A stretch of DNA of 52,074 bases from an uncultured Pelagibacteraceae bacterium (GTDB taxonomy: Bacteria; Pseudomonadota; Alphaproteobacteria; Pelagibacterales; Pelagibacteraceae): the NCBI GenBank assembly GCA_902582765.1, contig CACHTK010000004.1, forward strand, positions 1-52,074, written 5' to 3'. The translations under genes were made by a program, and so were the position numbers. Under the pieces are notes generated by a model, which was given only the letters and a program-made list of their open reading frames with translations, was not told the origin of the DNA and searched no databases. How positions within the stretch are numbered: position 1 is the first letter of the stretch; each line of letters starts with the position of its first letter. Shown one piece after another: positions 1 through 7,789 of this stretch.

Positions 1-732
1 AAAGATAATATAGACGCATTCAGATTTGGAAGACACTATGAAAATTTAAAAGAGGAAGTGGTATATATAATTAAAGATGAGCCAGAAGTACTAGAGGGTT
101 TTGAAGAAAAATATAAGAATAGATTTAAATTTTTAGAAGATTACCAAAATATAAAATATGCTGAGAAATATGAAGATTTGGTAAGTTATGCAAGAAAGAT
201 AGACAAAAATATAGGAAATGGAAGCCAATTTTCATCTGCAGTCTTAAAAAATTATTTTAAGTTAATGGCATACAAAGACGAGTATGAAGTATCGAGATTA
301 ATGACTGATAAAAAATTCGTAGACGATATAAATAAAAACTTTGAGGGTAATTTTAATTATAATTTTTATTTAGCCCCTCCAATTTTTAGTAAAAAAAGTA
401 AAGTTGATGGGAAATTACTAAAAATCAAATTTGGAGGATGGTTATTTAATGTATTCAAATTAATTTCAAAATTTAAATTTTTAAGAGGTACAAAATTTGA
501 TCCATTCGGCTACTTAAACGAAAGAAAAAAAGAGAGAGAATTAATTAGGGATTACAGGCAAACAATTACTTACATAGGAGCAAAAATAAATAAATCAAAC
601 TATGAAACGGCAGTTAAAATAGCATCAATACCTGATCAAATCAGAGGCTTTGGACATGTTAAGGAAAAGAATATAAAAGAAGCTATAAACTATAGATCAA
701 ATTTACTTAATTCTTTTCATGAAAACACTTAG
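1..732 (+). CDS. Indolepyruvate ferredoxin oxidoreductase, C-terminal part (5' end outside window)
   Basis: The reading frame is open from base 1, so this is the last 243 codons of a gene whose start lies upstream; the in-frame GTG at 58 is not the start. The fragment matches the C-terminal DUF6537-type region of the fused indolepyruvate:ferredoxin oxidoreductase, which converts aryl-pyruvates from aromatic amino acid transamination to aryl-acyl-CoA. Recognisable pieces are YEVSRL, FYLAPP, the FDPFGY block and the terminal SIPDQIRGFGHVKE. The family is usually about 1,150 residues, so the TPP and gamma-domain regions are not visible. The stop overlaps the next gene by 14 bases, suggesting co-transcription with the exporter. 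Confidence 0.85.
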   Translation, partial: KDNIDAFRFGRHYENLKEEVVYIIKDEPEVLEGFEEKYKNRFKFLEDYQNIKYAEKYEDLVSYARKIDKNIGNGSQFSSAVLKNYFKLMAYKDEYEVSRLMTDKKFVDDINKNFEGNFNYNFYLAPPIFSKKSKVDGKLLKIKFGGWLFNVFKLISKFKFLRGTKFDPFGYLNERKKERELIRDYRQTITYIGAKINKSNYETAVKIASIPDQIRGFGHVKEKNIKEAINYRSNLLNSFHENT

Positions 733-1624
733 GCCACTATATTTAGCCTCTCTTTATTTGGTTCTAGCTTGTTTATTTTGGGCAGGTAATTTTATAGTGG
801 GAAAAGCAGCAAGTATTATTGACATTCCTCCAATATCTTTAAATTTTTACAGATGGTTTTTGGCCTGGTTAGTTTTACTCCCATTCACTTATAAAGAGTT
901 GTTAAATAATAGAAAAATTATATTCGATAATATTTTTTTGTTTTCACTCTTAGGAATTTTAGCTGTAACAGTTTTTAATTCGGCTCTCTTTTACTCACTT
1001 AGACACACACAAGTTATTACTGGATTGCTTATGATTTCAACAGTTCCAGTTATGATTATATTATTTTCATCTTTGCTTAGAATTGAGAAAACAAATTTAT
1101 TTCAAATAATAGGAGTATTTCTCTCACTCTTAGGTGTTTTATTTATAATAACTAAAGCAAACTTAAATAATTTACTAAATTTATCTTTTAATAAGGGGGA
1201 TATTTTTGCATTAATTGCAATGTTTGCATGGTCGCTTTATTCTGCTCTTTTGAAAAAAAAAGAATTCAATCTATCTCCTATTTCTCTATTACAGGTCGTT
1301 ATTAGTTTTGGAGTAATTTTTCTTATGCCCATGTATTTTATTGATTATAGTTTGGGTAGTGTAATTAAATTACAATCCTCTTTTTATTTAGTTTTATTCT
1401 ATGTTGTATTTTTTCCTGGCCTAATCTCATTTTTGTTTTGGATAAAAGGTGTTAAGCTAATTGGTGCAAATAGATCTGGTGTTTTTCTTCATTTGATGCC
1501 TATTCTTGGTGCAGTAATGGCTATGATAATTTTTAATGAAAAAATTTTATTTTATCATTTCTTAGGTGCAATTTTCATAATTGCTGGTATTACAATTTCT
1601 AACAGAAAAAATCAAAATGCTTAA
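719..1624 (+). CDS. EamA/DMT-family transporter
   Basis: This is a 301-residue, strongly hydrophobic protein with about ten predicted membrane helices in two EamA-like halves. The first half opens with a SLYLVLACLFWAGNFIVGK segment and the second with FALIAMFAWSLYSALLK. Such drug/metabolite transporters usually export amino acids or related metabolites across the inner membrane; the substrate cannot be read from sequence. It starts inside the end of the indolepyruvate oxidoreductase gene and its stop overlaps the next start (ATGCTTAA), so it lies within a tight transcription unit. It is one of five EamA proteins in the window. Confidence 0.85.
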   Translation: MKTLRPLYLASLYLVLACLFWAGNFIVGKAASIIDIPPISLNFYRWFLAWLVLLPFTYKELLNNRKIIFDNIFLFSLLGILAVTVFNSALFYSLRHTQVITGLLMISTVPVMIILFSSLLRIEKTNLFQIIGVFLSLLGVLFIITKANLNNLLNLSFNKGDIFALIAMFAWSLYSALLKKKEFNLSPISLLQVVISFGVIFLMPMYFIDYSLGSVIKLQSSFYLVLFYVVFFPGLISFLFWIKGVKLIGANRSGVFLHLMPILGAVMAMIIFNEKILFYHFLGAIFIIAGITISNRKNQNA

Positions 1625-2567
1625 AGTAGCCATTTTAGATGATTATCAAAACGTTGCTCAAGAATTTATAGATTTGAAAAATCTTTCATCAAAGTTTGAT
1701 ATTGAGATTTTCAGTGAACCCTTTGAAAATGAAGATGACACAATTGAAAAATTAAAAGAATTTGAAGCTCTTCTTATCATGAGGGAGAGAACAATAATAA
1801 GTTCAAATCTCATTAAAAATTTAAAAAAAATAAAATATATATCAACAAGTGGAATGAGAAATAAAGCAATAGATCTAGAGGCAGCAAAGAAAGCAAAAAT
1901 TATTGTTACTGGAACTGAAATTAATTCAAATCCAACATGCGAGTTAACATGGGCTTTAATCCTAGGGCTAGCTAGAAATATTAAAGTGGAAGTTGATAAT
2001 ATGTATCAAGGTTATTGGCAGACAACGGTAGGCATTGAATTAAAAGGTAAAATTTTAGGAGTTATTGGTTTAGGAAAAGTTGGATCCCAGGTTGCTAAAA
2101 TAGCAAAAGCTTTTGGCATGCAAGTCATGGCATGGAGTGAAAATTTAAGTCTAGATAAGTGTAAAGAACTTGATGTTTTGCCGTCTAGCAAAGAGGATCT
2201 TATACAAAACTCTGACTTTATATCAATTCATGTTCAGGGAGGCGAAAGATACAAGGATTGTATAAAGCTTGCTGAATTTGATAAAATGAAAAAATCTGCT
2301 TTTCTAATTAATACTTCAAGAGGTCCGATTGTAAACGAAGACGATTTAATTATAGCTCTTTCAACTAATGTAATTGCTGGAGCTGGTATCGATGTTTATG
2401 ATAAAGAACCTCTACCCAGTGGTCATAAATTGAGATTTGTGCCTAATGCACTTTTACTTCCACACGTAGGTTACGTCACAGCCGAAAATTATTCTATTTT
2501 CTATACACAAATGATTGAGAATTTAGAAGCCTGTGTTGCTGGTAAGCCTATTCGAGAAATAAAGTAA
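1617..2567 (+). CDS. D-isomer specific 2-hydroxyacid dehydrogenase, NAD-binding
   Basis: The predicted 316-residue protein has a Rossmann NAD motif GVIGLGKVGSQ near residues 147-157. The catalytic set of the D-2-hydroxyacid dehydrogenase family is present: Arg about 238 in INTSRGP, Glu about 264 in DKEPL and His about 282 in LLPHVG. The family interconverts 2-keto acids and D-2-hydroxyacids; the substrate is not clear, with phosphoglycerate/glyoxylate-type reductases as relatives. I chose ATG 1617 (MLKVAILDDYQ) because conserved sequence begins there. An upstream in-frame TTG or ATG at 1581 would add 12 residues encoded inside the exporter gene. The next gene follows after one base. Confidence 0.85.
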   Translation: MLKVAILDDYQNVAQEFIDLKNLSSKFDIEIFSEPFENEDDTIEKLKEFEALLIMRERTIISSNLIKNLKKIKYISTSGMRNKAIDLEAAKKAKIIVTGTEINSNPTCELTWALILGLARNIKVEVDNMYQGYWQTTVGIELKGKILGVIGLGKVGSQVAKIAKAFGMQVMAWSENLSLDKCKELDVLPSSKEDLIQNSDFISIHVQGGERYKDCIKLAEFDKMKKSAFLINTSRGPIVNEDDLIIALSTNVIAGAGIDVYDKEPLPSGHKLRFVPNALLLPHVGYVTAENYSIFYTQMIENLEACVAGKPIREIK

Positions 2568-2568
2568 A

Positions 2569-3474
2569 GTGGAATTACCAGTTGTAAATCACCCTGATTA
2601 TGAAGCAAAAATTGGTGATGATAATAAATTTCCAATTAAAAAATTTGGTGAATTAGCAAGTTTTCTTAAAAAAGAAAAGGTGGTTAAGAAGTTTTATAAA
2701 CCTGATCCATGTTCAGTAGATACATTAAAAGAAGTTCACTCGGGAGAGTATATTTTAAAAATTAAAAATAAAACATTAGAGCAAAGATTGGTCAAAAAAA
2801 TAGGCTTCCCTTTAATTGATAGTGTGGTCAGAAGGTCTTTAGTTGCAACAGGCGGAACCGTATTGGCCTCTAAATTAGCAATTAATTATGGAATAGCTTG
2901 TAACACAGCTGGTGGGAGTCATCATGCTATGTATGACGAGGGAGCTGGTTTTTGTGTTTTTAATGATGTGGCTGTTGCTGCAAAGTATCTCTTGAATAGA
3001 GGGTTGGCTAACAAAATCCTAATAGTCGATTTAGATGTTCACCAAGGTAATGGAAATTCAGAAATATTTAAAAATGAAAATAATGTTTTTACATTTAGTA
3101 TGCACACAAAAGTGAATTATCCACCAATTAAATCAAAAAGTGATCTGGATATTGAACTTGAACAAAACATGGAAGATGATGAATATTTAGATATTTTAAA
3201 AAAAAATTTAATTTTTCTAAACGATTTAAATTTTGATTTCGTATTTTATATCGCAGGTGTTGACATTCACTTAGATGATAGATTAGGTAAGTTGTGTATT
3301 ACTGACAAAGGAATTAATAAAAGAGACGAGATGGTAATTGGAAACTTTTTTAAAAGAAGAGTTCCTATTTGTGGAGTTTTAGGTGGTGGTTACAACAAAG
3401 ACTTTAAAAAACTTATTGAATTACATGCAAGTTTACATAAAAATTGTGCTAAATATTTAAATGACAAAAAATAA
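2569..3474 (+). CDS. Histone deacetylase-family amidohydrolase (AcuC / acetylpolyamine hydrolase type)
   Basis: This 301-residue protein carries the full class I/II deacetylase signature. It has the His-His pair at about 118-119 in GGSHHAMYDEG, zinc ligands Asp156 and His158 in DLDVHQGNG, the third zinc Asp about 232 in AGVDIHLDDRLG, and the terminal GGGY. Bacterial members remove acetyl groups from acetylpolyamines, small amides or acetylated proteins such as Acs. The size and lack of long insert loops fit the short bacterial type. The start is GTG one base after the dehydrogenase stop. It overlaps msrB by 14 bases, so the three genes are probably one operon. The substrate is unknown. Confidence 0.85.
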   Translation: MELPVVNHPDYEAKIGDDNKFPIKKFGELASFLKKEKVVKKFYKPDPCSVDTLKEVHSGEYILKIKNKTLEQRLVKKIGFPLIDSVVRRSLVATGGTVLASKLAINYGIACNTAGGSHHAMYDEGAGFCVFNDVAVAAKYLLNRGLANKILIVDLDVHQGNGNSEIFKNENNVFTFSMHTKVNYPPIKSKSDLDIELEQNMEDDEYLDILKKNLIFLNDLNFDFVFYIAGVDIHLDDRLGKLCITDKGINKRDEMVIGNFFKRRVPICGVLGGGYNKDFKKLIELHASLHKNCAKYLNDKK

Positions 3475-3829
3475 TCCAAATTTAACTCATCAACAAAATA
3501 AAGTATTATTTGAAGAAGCAACAGAACCTCCAGGTTCAAGTGAACTTAATTTTGAAAAGAGAGAGGGTAGTTATCATTGTGCAAACTGCGGAGCTAAATT
3601 GTTTGATTCTAACACTAAGTATGAAAGTGGTTCTGGCTGGCCATCATTTTACGAGTCTCTACCTGATGCATTTGAAACTACAACAGACTATCATATCGGT
3701 TATGCCAGAACCGAGTACCATTGCAAGAATTGTGGAGGACATCACGGCCATATATTTGATGATGGCCCACAACCAACAGGAAAAAGATACTGTAATAATG
3801 GAGTTTGTTTAGTTTTTAAACCTAAATAA
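3461..3829 (+). CDS. msrB: Peptide methionine-(R)-S-oxide reductase MsrB
   Basis: This 122-residue protein reduces methionine-R-sulfoxide in oxidised proteins. Two zinc-binding CxxC pairs are visible (Cys40/Cys43 in CANC and Cys88/Cys91 in CKNC). The SGSGWPSF and HIGYARTEYHC signatures are also present, with catalytic Cys111 in KRYCNN. The usual RYCINS motif is RYCNNG here, and an additional Cys116 follows five residues later, which may act in disulfide resolution (inference). The length is normal for a stand-alone MsrB. It overlaps the deacetylase-family gene upstream. Confidence 0.95.
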   Translation: MTKNNPNLTHQQNKVLFEEATEPPGSSELNFEKREGSYHCANCGAKLFDSNTKYESGSGWPSFYESLPDAFETTTDYHIGYARTEYHCKNCGGHHGHIFDDGPQPTGKRYCNNGVCLVFKPK

Positions 3830-3842
3830 TTGATTTCAAATT

Positions 3843-5078
3843 ATGAATATAATTGAAATACAAAAAAAGATTATCTCTGAAAAAATTAAGTTAAAAAATA
3901 AATCGAAAAATTATTTAAGTAATTTCAAAAATATTGAGAAATATATCAAAAAAGAAGTTGAGATAATTAAAAGTTTTGAGAATTCGATTATCCCAGAAAT
4001 AGAATTTAAAAATATTTTAATTGAAAACGAAAGGACTATTAATCAAAAAGTTCTGAAACGTGGTTGTGTAATAATTAGAAATGTTTTTGGTAAAAAAAAA
4101 ATGAAAGATCTGAATAAAAATCTAGATCAATATGTTTTAGAAAACAATTATTTTGAAGATCAAAAAAAAAAAATAGGTATAGATAAATATTTTAGTGAAC
4201 TCAAATCAGGAAAACCTCAAATTTTTGGATTGTATTGGTCTAAAGCGCAATCAGAAATTAGACACTCTCAAGAAATGGAAAAGGTTAAAAAATGGCTAAA
4301 TAATCTTTGGAACTATAAGTATAGGGATAAGAGCGTTTTTGATCCAAATAAAGAACTTGTATACGCAGACCGAGTAAGAAGAAGAGAACCAGGAGACGAT
4401 ACATTGGGGCTATCACCACATTGTGACGCTGGATCGATTGAAAGATGGACTGATAATGCATATCAAAAAATTTATAATGATATTTTTTCAGATAATTTCG
4501 AAAATTATAATCCGTTTGATGCTAAATATAGAGATGAAACAATTGAATTTGAGTCACCTGCGGTAGCGCATGTATTTAGAACATTTCAAGGATGGACAGC
4601 CTTAACAGAACAAGGTCCAAATGATGGAACTTTACAATTAATTCCTATTGCCAAAGGAATGGCGTATGTTTTAACAAGAGCTTTGCTAGATGATGTGCCT
4701 GAAAACGAGTTATGCGGTTCAAAAGCAGGAAAAGCTTTATCAATAAATGAAAAATATCATAGCTTATTATTAGAAGGTTTAATTTCAATTCCCAAAATGT
4801 ATCCTGGAGATACTATTTGGTGGCACCCTGACGTTGTACATGCTGTTGAGGAAAAACATATGGGTAAAACTTTTTCAAATGTTATTTATGTAGGTGCAAC
4901 TCCATACTGTAAAAAAAATATTGATTACATAAAAAAACAATCAAAAAAATTTATTGAAGGGAAAAGTCCACCTGACTTTGCTGCTGAAGATTATGAAGTA
5001 AATTATAAAAATAGAGTTACAATTAATGATTTAAGTGAACTAGCTAAAAAACAATTAGGTTTAGTTGATTGGAATTAA
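3843..5078 (+). CDS. DUF1479 family protein (YbiU-like), putative Fe(II)/2-oxoglutarate oxygenase
   Basis: This 411-residue protein has the layout of the DUF1479/YbiU family. The N-terminal about 60 residues are lysine-rich and helical, followed by a double-stranded beta-helix core. Candidate iron ligands are His193 and Asp195 in PHCDAGS and His333 in WHPDVVHAV. The conserved RRREPGDDTLGLSPH and FRTFQGW blocks support the family call. The fold relates to 2-oxoglutarate dioxygenases, but the substrate is not established for the family. It follows msrB by 13 bases and ends one base from the convergent glutaredoxin gene. Confidence 0.85.
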   Translation: MNIIEIQKKIISEKIKLKNKSKNYLSNFKNIEKYIKKEVEIIKSFENSIIPEIEFKNILIENERTINQKVLKRGCVIIRNVFGKKKMKDLNKNLDQYVLENNYFEDQKKKIGIDKYFSELKSGKPQIFGLYWSKAQSEIRHSQEMEKVKKWLNNLWNYKYRDKSVFDPNKELVYADRVRRREPGDDTLGLSPHCDAGSIERWTDNAYQKIYNDIFSDNFENYNPFDAKYRDETIEFESPAVAHVFRTFQGWTALTEQGPNDGTLQLIPIAKGMAYVLTRALLDDVPENELCGSKAGKALSINEKYHSLLLEGLISIPKMYPGDTIWWHPDVVHAVEEKHMGKTFSNVIYVGATPYCKKNIDYIKKQSKKFIEGKSPPDFAAEDYEVNYKNRVTINDLSELAKKQLGLVDWN

Positions 5079-5079
5079 T

Positions 5080-5334
5080 TTACTTTAAAGATGCTTCTAG
5101 TTGACCATTTTTTTCAAGATCTCTTAACTCTTGGTAACCACCAATATGTTCATCATTAAAAAAAATTTGAGGTATCGTTCTTCTTCCATTAGCTTTTTGT
5201 ATCATTTCATCTCTAAGCTCTGGACCTGTAGATACATCAATAACTTTGTATTCAAGATTATTTCTATTCAGCAACCTTTTTGCTGCATCACAAAAAGCAC
5301 ACATTGGGCCTGAATACATGGTAATATTTTTCAT
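5080..5334 (-). CDS. grxC: Glutaredoxin 3 (GrxC-type)
   Basis: This 84-residue thioredoxin-fold protein has a dithiol active site Cys12-Ala-Phe-Cys15 (CAFC replaces the commoner CPYC). It also has the cis-Pro segment RRTIPQIF near residues 51-58 and the glutathione-binding GGYQEL block. Grx3-type proteins use glutathione to reduce protein disulfides and mixed disulfides in the cytoplasm. Ala in place of Pro in the CxxC is expected to raise the redox potential somewhat (inference). The stop lies one base from the convergent DUF1479 gene. Confidence 0.9.
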   Translation of the reverse strand: MKNITMYSGPMCAFCDAAKRLLNRNNLEYKVIDVSTGPELRDEMIQKANGRRTIPQIFFNDEHIGGYQELRDLEKNGQLEASLK

Positions 5335-5362
5335 ACTAAAGATATAATTATATTTTTATAAT

Positions 5363-5662
5363 TTACCAGTTAAGAATTTCATTTTTCTTAATTTTTACTC
5401 TTATTTGTTTTCTTGAATATTCAAATTTTTTTCTATGTTTAATACTTTGTGAATTAACTCTTTTTCTCCATAACCTAAAAGATGAAGGTTTAAGACTTCT
5501 TCTCATTATCTTAATTACATCAGATTCAGTTTTGCCTGTTTTTTTCTCTATCTCCTCAAATGTTATTCTGTCAGCCCAAGCTGCCCAGATAACCCAGTCT
5601 GGACTTCCTGGTTTTGGCTCAGGATTTTTGACTTTGGTTGTAGGCCTGTGACTTTTTTTCAT
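5363..5662 (-). CDS. TIGR03643/DUF2805 family small protein
   Basis: This 99-residue basic protein has the characteristic pattern of the TIGR03643 family: an Asp-Arg segment (WADRITFEEIEKKTGKTE), then IMRRSLKPSSFRLWRKRV. The early part looks like a helix-turn-helix-like element and the C-terminal third is rich in Lys and Arg. The function of the family is unknown; the basic tail suggests nucleic acid contact, which is inference only. It lies 28 bases upstream of grxC on the same strand and is probably co-transcribed with it. Confidence 0.8.
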   Translation of the reverse strand: MKKSHRPTTKVKNPEPKPGSPDWVIWAAWADRITFEEIEKKTGKTESDVIKIMRRSLKPSSFRLWRKRVNSQSIKHRKKFEYSRKQIRVKIKKNEILNW

Positions 5663-5686
5663 AGATTTTTCAGCAAAACTTTAAAT

Positions 5687-5710
5687 AAATTTTAATGCAA
5701 ATTTTAATGC
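5687..5710 (+). repeat. Perfect 12-base tandem direct repeat upstream of the LysE gene
   Basis: AAATTTTAATGC occurs twice with no spacer (5687-5698 and 5699-5710), immediately before an AT-rich stretch that could serve as a -10 element (TATGATATTAT). The position just upstream of a likely promoter fits a paired activator or repressor site. A 12-base repeat in AT-rich DNA can also arise by chance. Confidence 0.35.
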
Positions 5711-5728
5711 TTATGATATTATCACCTT

Positions 5729-5782
5729 TAGATAGTCCTATCTAGCCATCTTTAGCTCCCGGTTTTTTAGGACTATCCTAAA
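5729..5782 (+). promoter_or_regulatory. Structured 5' leader able to sequester the Shine-Dalgarno of the LysE-type gene
   Basis: Two local palindromes are seen: TAGATAG-TC-CTATCTA at 5729-5744 and TTTAGGA-CTA-TCCTAAA at 5766-5782. In addition GATAGTCCT (5731-5739) is exactly complementary to AGGACTATC (5769-5777) across a 29-base loop. The long stem and the two local hairpins cannot form together. The only Shine-Dalgarno-like AGGA (5769-5772) sits in the pairing strand 10 bases before the ATG at 5783, so either state of the 3' arm could block ribosomes. This is the architecture of a translational riboswitch or of an operator pair. No named RNA class is asserted. Confidence 0.5.
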
Positions 5783-6397
5783 ATGCTCCCATTAAACTAT
5801 TTCCTTTTTCTACAAATTATTCTCTTTATGTTTATTACTCCTGGAACACCGAGGATTGTAATCATTTCATATTCAATGAATTATGGAGTCAAGAAATGTG
5901 TATGGACAGCATTAGGAGATGTTACTGCAAATATTATTCAAGCAACTCTTGTTATATTTGTTATTGGCTCATTTATTTCGGATAATCTTAAGTTGCTTAA
6001 TACAATTAAGTGGATAGGAATAATTTATATTCTATATCTTGCTTATGATATTTATAAATCTCTACCAAAAAGTATAAACTCTGATAAAAAATCAGAAAAA
6101 ACTTTTTTATCTTTTTATAAAGATGGTTTTTTAGTTGCTGGAACAAGCCCTAAAGCTTGGATGTTTTTTCCTTTTATTTTTCCACAATTTATTGATTTTA
6201 ACTCTAATTATATTGCTCAATTTATTATTTTAATAACTACATATATAATTTTAGATTTTTTATCTTTAATCGGTTACGCCATTCTAGCAAATAAAATGAT
6301 TACCTGGGTTAAAGCTAACGCAAAGATTATAAACACAATTTCTGCGTGCGTTTTAATTGTAATTGCAGCAATAATTGCATTTATGCAACAATATTAG
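5783..6397 (+). CDS. LysE/RhtB-family amino acid exporter
   Basis: This 204-residue protein has about six membrane helices. It carries the LysE-family N-terminal signature PGTPRIVIISYSMNYGVKKC (usually PGPxxxxVxxxxxxxGxxxG) and a central GTSPKAWMFF motif (compare NPKxxLFF). LysE/RhtB proteins export basic or neutral amino acids when intracellular pools rise. The ATG at 5783 lies directly after the structured leader, which suggests ligand- or regulator-controlled translation. It is a single gene, diverging from the TIGR03643/grxC pair. Confidence 0.85.
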   Translation: MLPLNYFLFLQIILFMFITPGTPRIVIISYSMNYGVKKCVWTALGDVTANIIQATLVIFVIGSFISDNLKLLNTIKWIGIIYILYLAYDIYKSLPKSINSDKKSEKTFLSFYKDGFLVAGTSPKAWMFFPFIFPQFIDFNSNYIAQFIILITTYIILDFLSLIGYAILANKMITWVKANAKIINTISACVLIVIAAIIAFMQQY

Positions 6398-6480
6398 TCT
6401 TTAATGCGATACTACTGTTACTTGCAAAAAAATTAATTTCTTAGTTTAATAAGGTTTAAATTAATTAATTAATAATAAAG

Positions 6481-6485
6481 AGGAG
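6481..6485 (+). promoter_or_regulatory. Strong ribosome binding site AGGAG for the first HAAT binding protein
   Basis: AGGAG lies four bases before ATG 6490 within AAGAGGAGATAAATG. It is preceded by an AT palindrome TTAATTAATTAA. A near-identical arrangement precedes the ProX-like gene at 42691. Most other genes in the window have no clear Shine-Dalgarno. Confidence 0.6.
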
Positions 6486-6489
6486 ATAA

Positions 6490-7728
6490 ATGAAAATTAA
6501 AAACATTATAATTACGTTTGTTTCTGCAATAGCAATTTTATTCTCAACTTCAGTTGTTTCTTTAGCAAAAGTTGTTGGAGATAAAATTATTTTAGGTGCT
6601 GCAATTTCTTTAACTGGAAAATATTCATCTAATGGAGTTCATACTCAAAATGGTTACAATATGGCCGTTGATAGAATTAACGACATGGGTGGTATTAAAG
6701 TTGGAGGAAAAACTTATAAGTTTGATATTATCTATTATGATGATGAGTCAAATCCTAAAAGAGCAGCGCAACTTGCAGAAAGATTAATTTCACAAGATGG
6801 TGTTGAGTTTATGCTTGGACCTTATAGTTCAGGTTTAACGAAAGCAATTGCACCTGTTACAGAGAAGTACGGTGTTCCAATGGTTGAGGCAAATGGTGCA
6901 TCAAGATCTTTGTTTACAAAAGGTTATAAATATTTATTCGCAGTGCTTGCGCCAGCGAACTTATATTTAGATGTTGCGATTGAAACAGCTGTGGAGTTAA
7001 ATGGTGGAAAAGGTGTAAGAATAGCACAAGCTTTTGAGCAAGATGCATTCTCACAAGACGTTAGATTGGGTATTTTAGATGCTGCAGAGAGAACTGGATC
7101 TAAAATTATAATCGATGATAAACTTCCAAAAGAGCTAAACGACATGGCTGCAACTTTAGCAAAAGTTAAAGCTGTTAAACCAGATGTTTTAGTTGTATCT
7201 GGACACACAAAAGGTGCATTAACAGCTATTAGACAAATTGCTGAAATGAAAGTTGACGTTCCAATGTTAGCAATGACACACTGTGATGCTGCTAAATTAT
7301 CTAAGCAACATGGTAAGAACTCACAGTACGCTTTATGTGCATCTCAATGGCATAAAACATTAACTTATAAAGATGATTTCTTCAAAGATGGCATGACATA
7401 CGCTGCAGACTTTGAAAAATTATTTGGTTATGATCCGCCATATCAATCAGCGGAGTCTTCAGCTGCTTTGTTAGTTTTTAAAGATGCATTTGAAAGAGCA
7501 AATTCTTTTGATCAAAAGAAAGTAAGAGATGCACTTGCTGATACTAATATGCAAACATTCTATGGAAATATCAAATTTGCAGAAGGTGGTCAAAATGTTG
7601 ACAAACCAATGGTATTGTTCCAAGTTATGTGTGACGATTCAGGAAAATGTGAAAATAAAGTTGTAGCTCCATTAAAATGGGCTTCAGCAGAATTAATTCA
7701 CCCAATTCCTAAGTGGTCTGAAAGATAA
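6490..7728 (+). CDS. Periplasmic substrate-binding protein of a HAAT/branched-chain amino acid-type ABC importer
   Basis: This 412-residue precursor has an N-terminal signal peptide of about 26 residues (positive MKIK start, hydrophobic core, cleavage probably after SLA). The mature part is a type I periplasmic-binding fold of the LivK kind: GAAISLTGKYSSNG near the start, then YYDDESNPKRAAQLAERLI and GPYSSGLTKA. It captures an amino acid, amide or similar small ligand and delivers it to the permeases encoded next; the ligand cannot be named from sequence. A strong AGGAG (6481-6485) precedes the ATG, unlike most genes here. A terminator after the gene likely keeps binding-protein mRNA in excess. 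Confidence 0.9.
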   Translation: MKIKNIIITFVSAIAILFSTSVVSLAKVVGDKIILGAAISLTGKYSSNGVHTQNGYNMAVDRINDMGGIKVGGKTYKFDIIYYDDESNPKRAAQLAERLISQDGVEFMLGPYSSGLTKAIAPVTEKYGVPMVEANGASRSLFTKGYKYLFAVLAPANLYLDVAIETAVELNGGKGVRIAQAFEQDAFSQDVRLGILDAAERTGSKIIIDDKLPKELNDMAATLAKVKAVKPDVLVVSGHTKGALTAIRQIAEMKVDVPMLAMTHCDAAKLSKQHGKNSQYALCASQWHKTLTYKDDFFKDGMTYAADFEKLFGYDPPYQSAESSAALLVFKDAFERANSFDQKKVRDALADTNMQTFYGNIKFAEGGQNVDKPMVLFQVMCDDSGKCENKVVAPLKWASAELIHPIPKWSER

Positions 7729-7742
7729 TTAAAAATAATGCT

Positions 7743-7771
7743 AGCCCCCTAGTAATAGGGGGCTTTTTTTT
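7743..7771 (+). terminator. Intrinsic terminator/attenuator between binding protein and LivH permease
   Basis: A perfect 9-bp stem AGCCCCCTA (7743-7751) / TAGGGGGCT (7756-7764) with a four-base GTAA loop is followed by a run of eight T (7764-7771). It lies 14 bases after the binding-protein stop and 18 bases before the LivH start. This fits partial termination that yields abundant binding-protein mRNA and less transporter mRNA. Confidence 0.9.
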
Positions 7772-7789
7772 ATATAGCATTTAGAAATT

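Noticed and set aside
1581..1616. Upstream extension of the 2-hydroxyacid dehydrogenase start
   Set aside because: The 12 added residues come from the end of the exporter gene and do not resemble the family; conserved sequence begins at ATG 1617.
3510..3812. 100-codon ORF inside msrB
   Set aside because: It lies wholly within msrB in another frame, has no domain pattern, and msrB has a complete catalytic set.
6398..6489. Possible glycine-type riboswitch before the first binding protein
   Set aside because: The region is AT repeats with no stable stem or conserved aptamer pattern; only the ribosome site is supportable.
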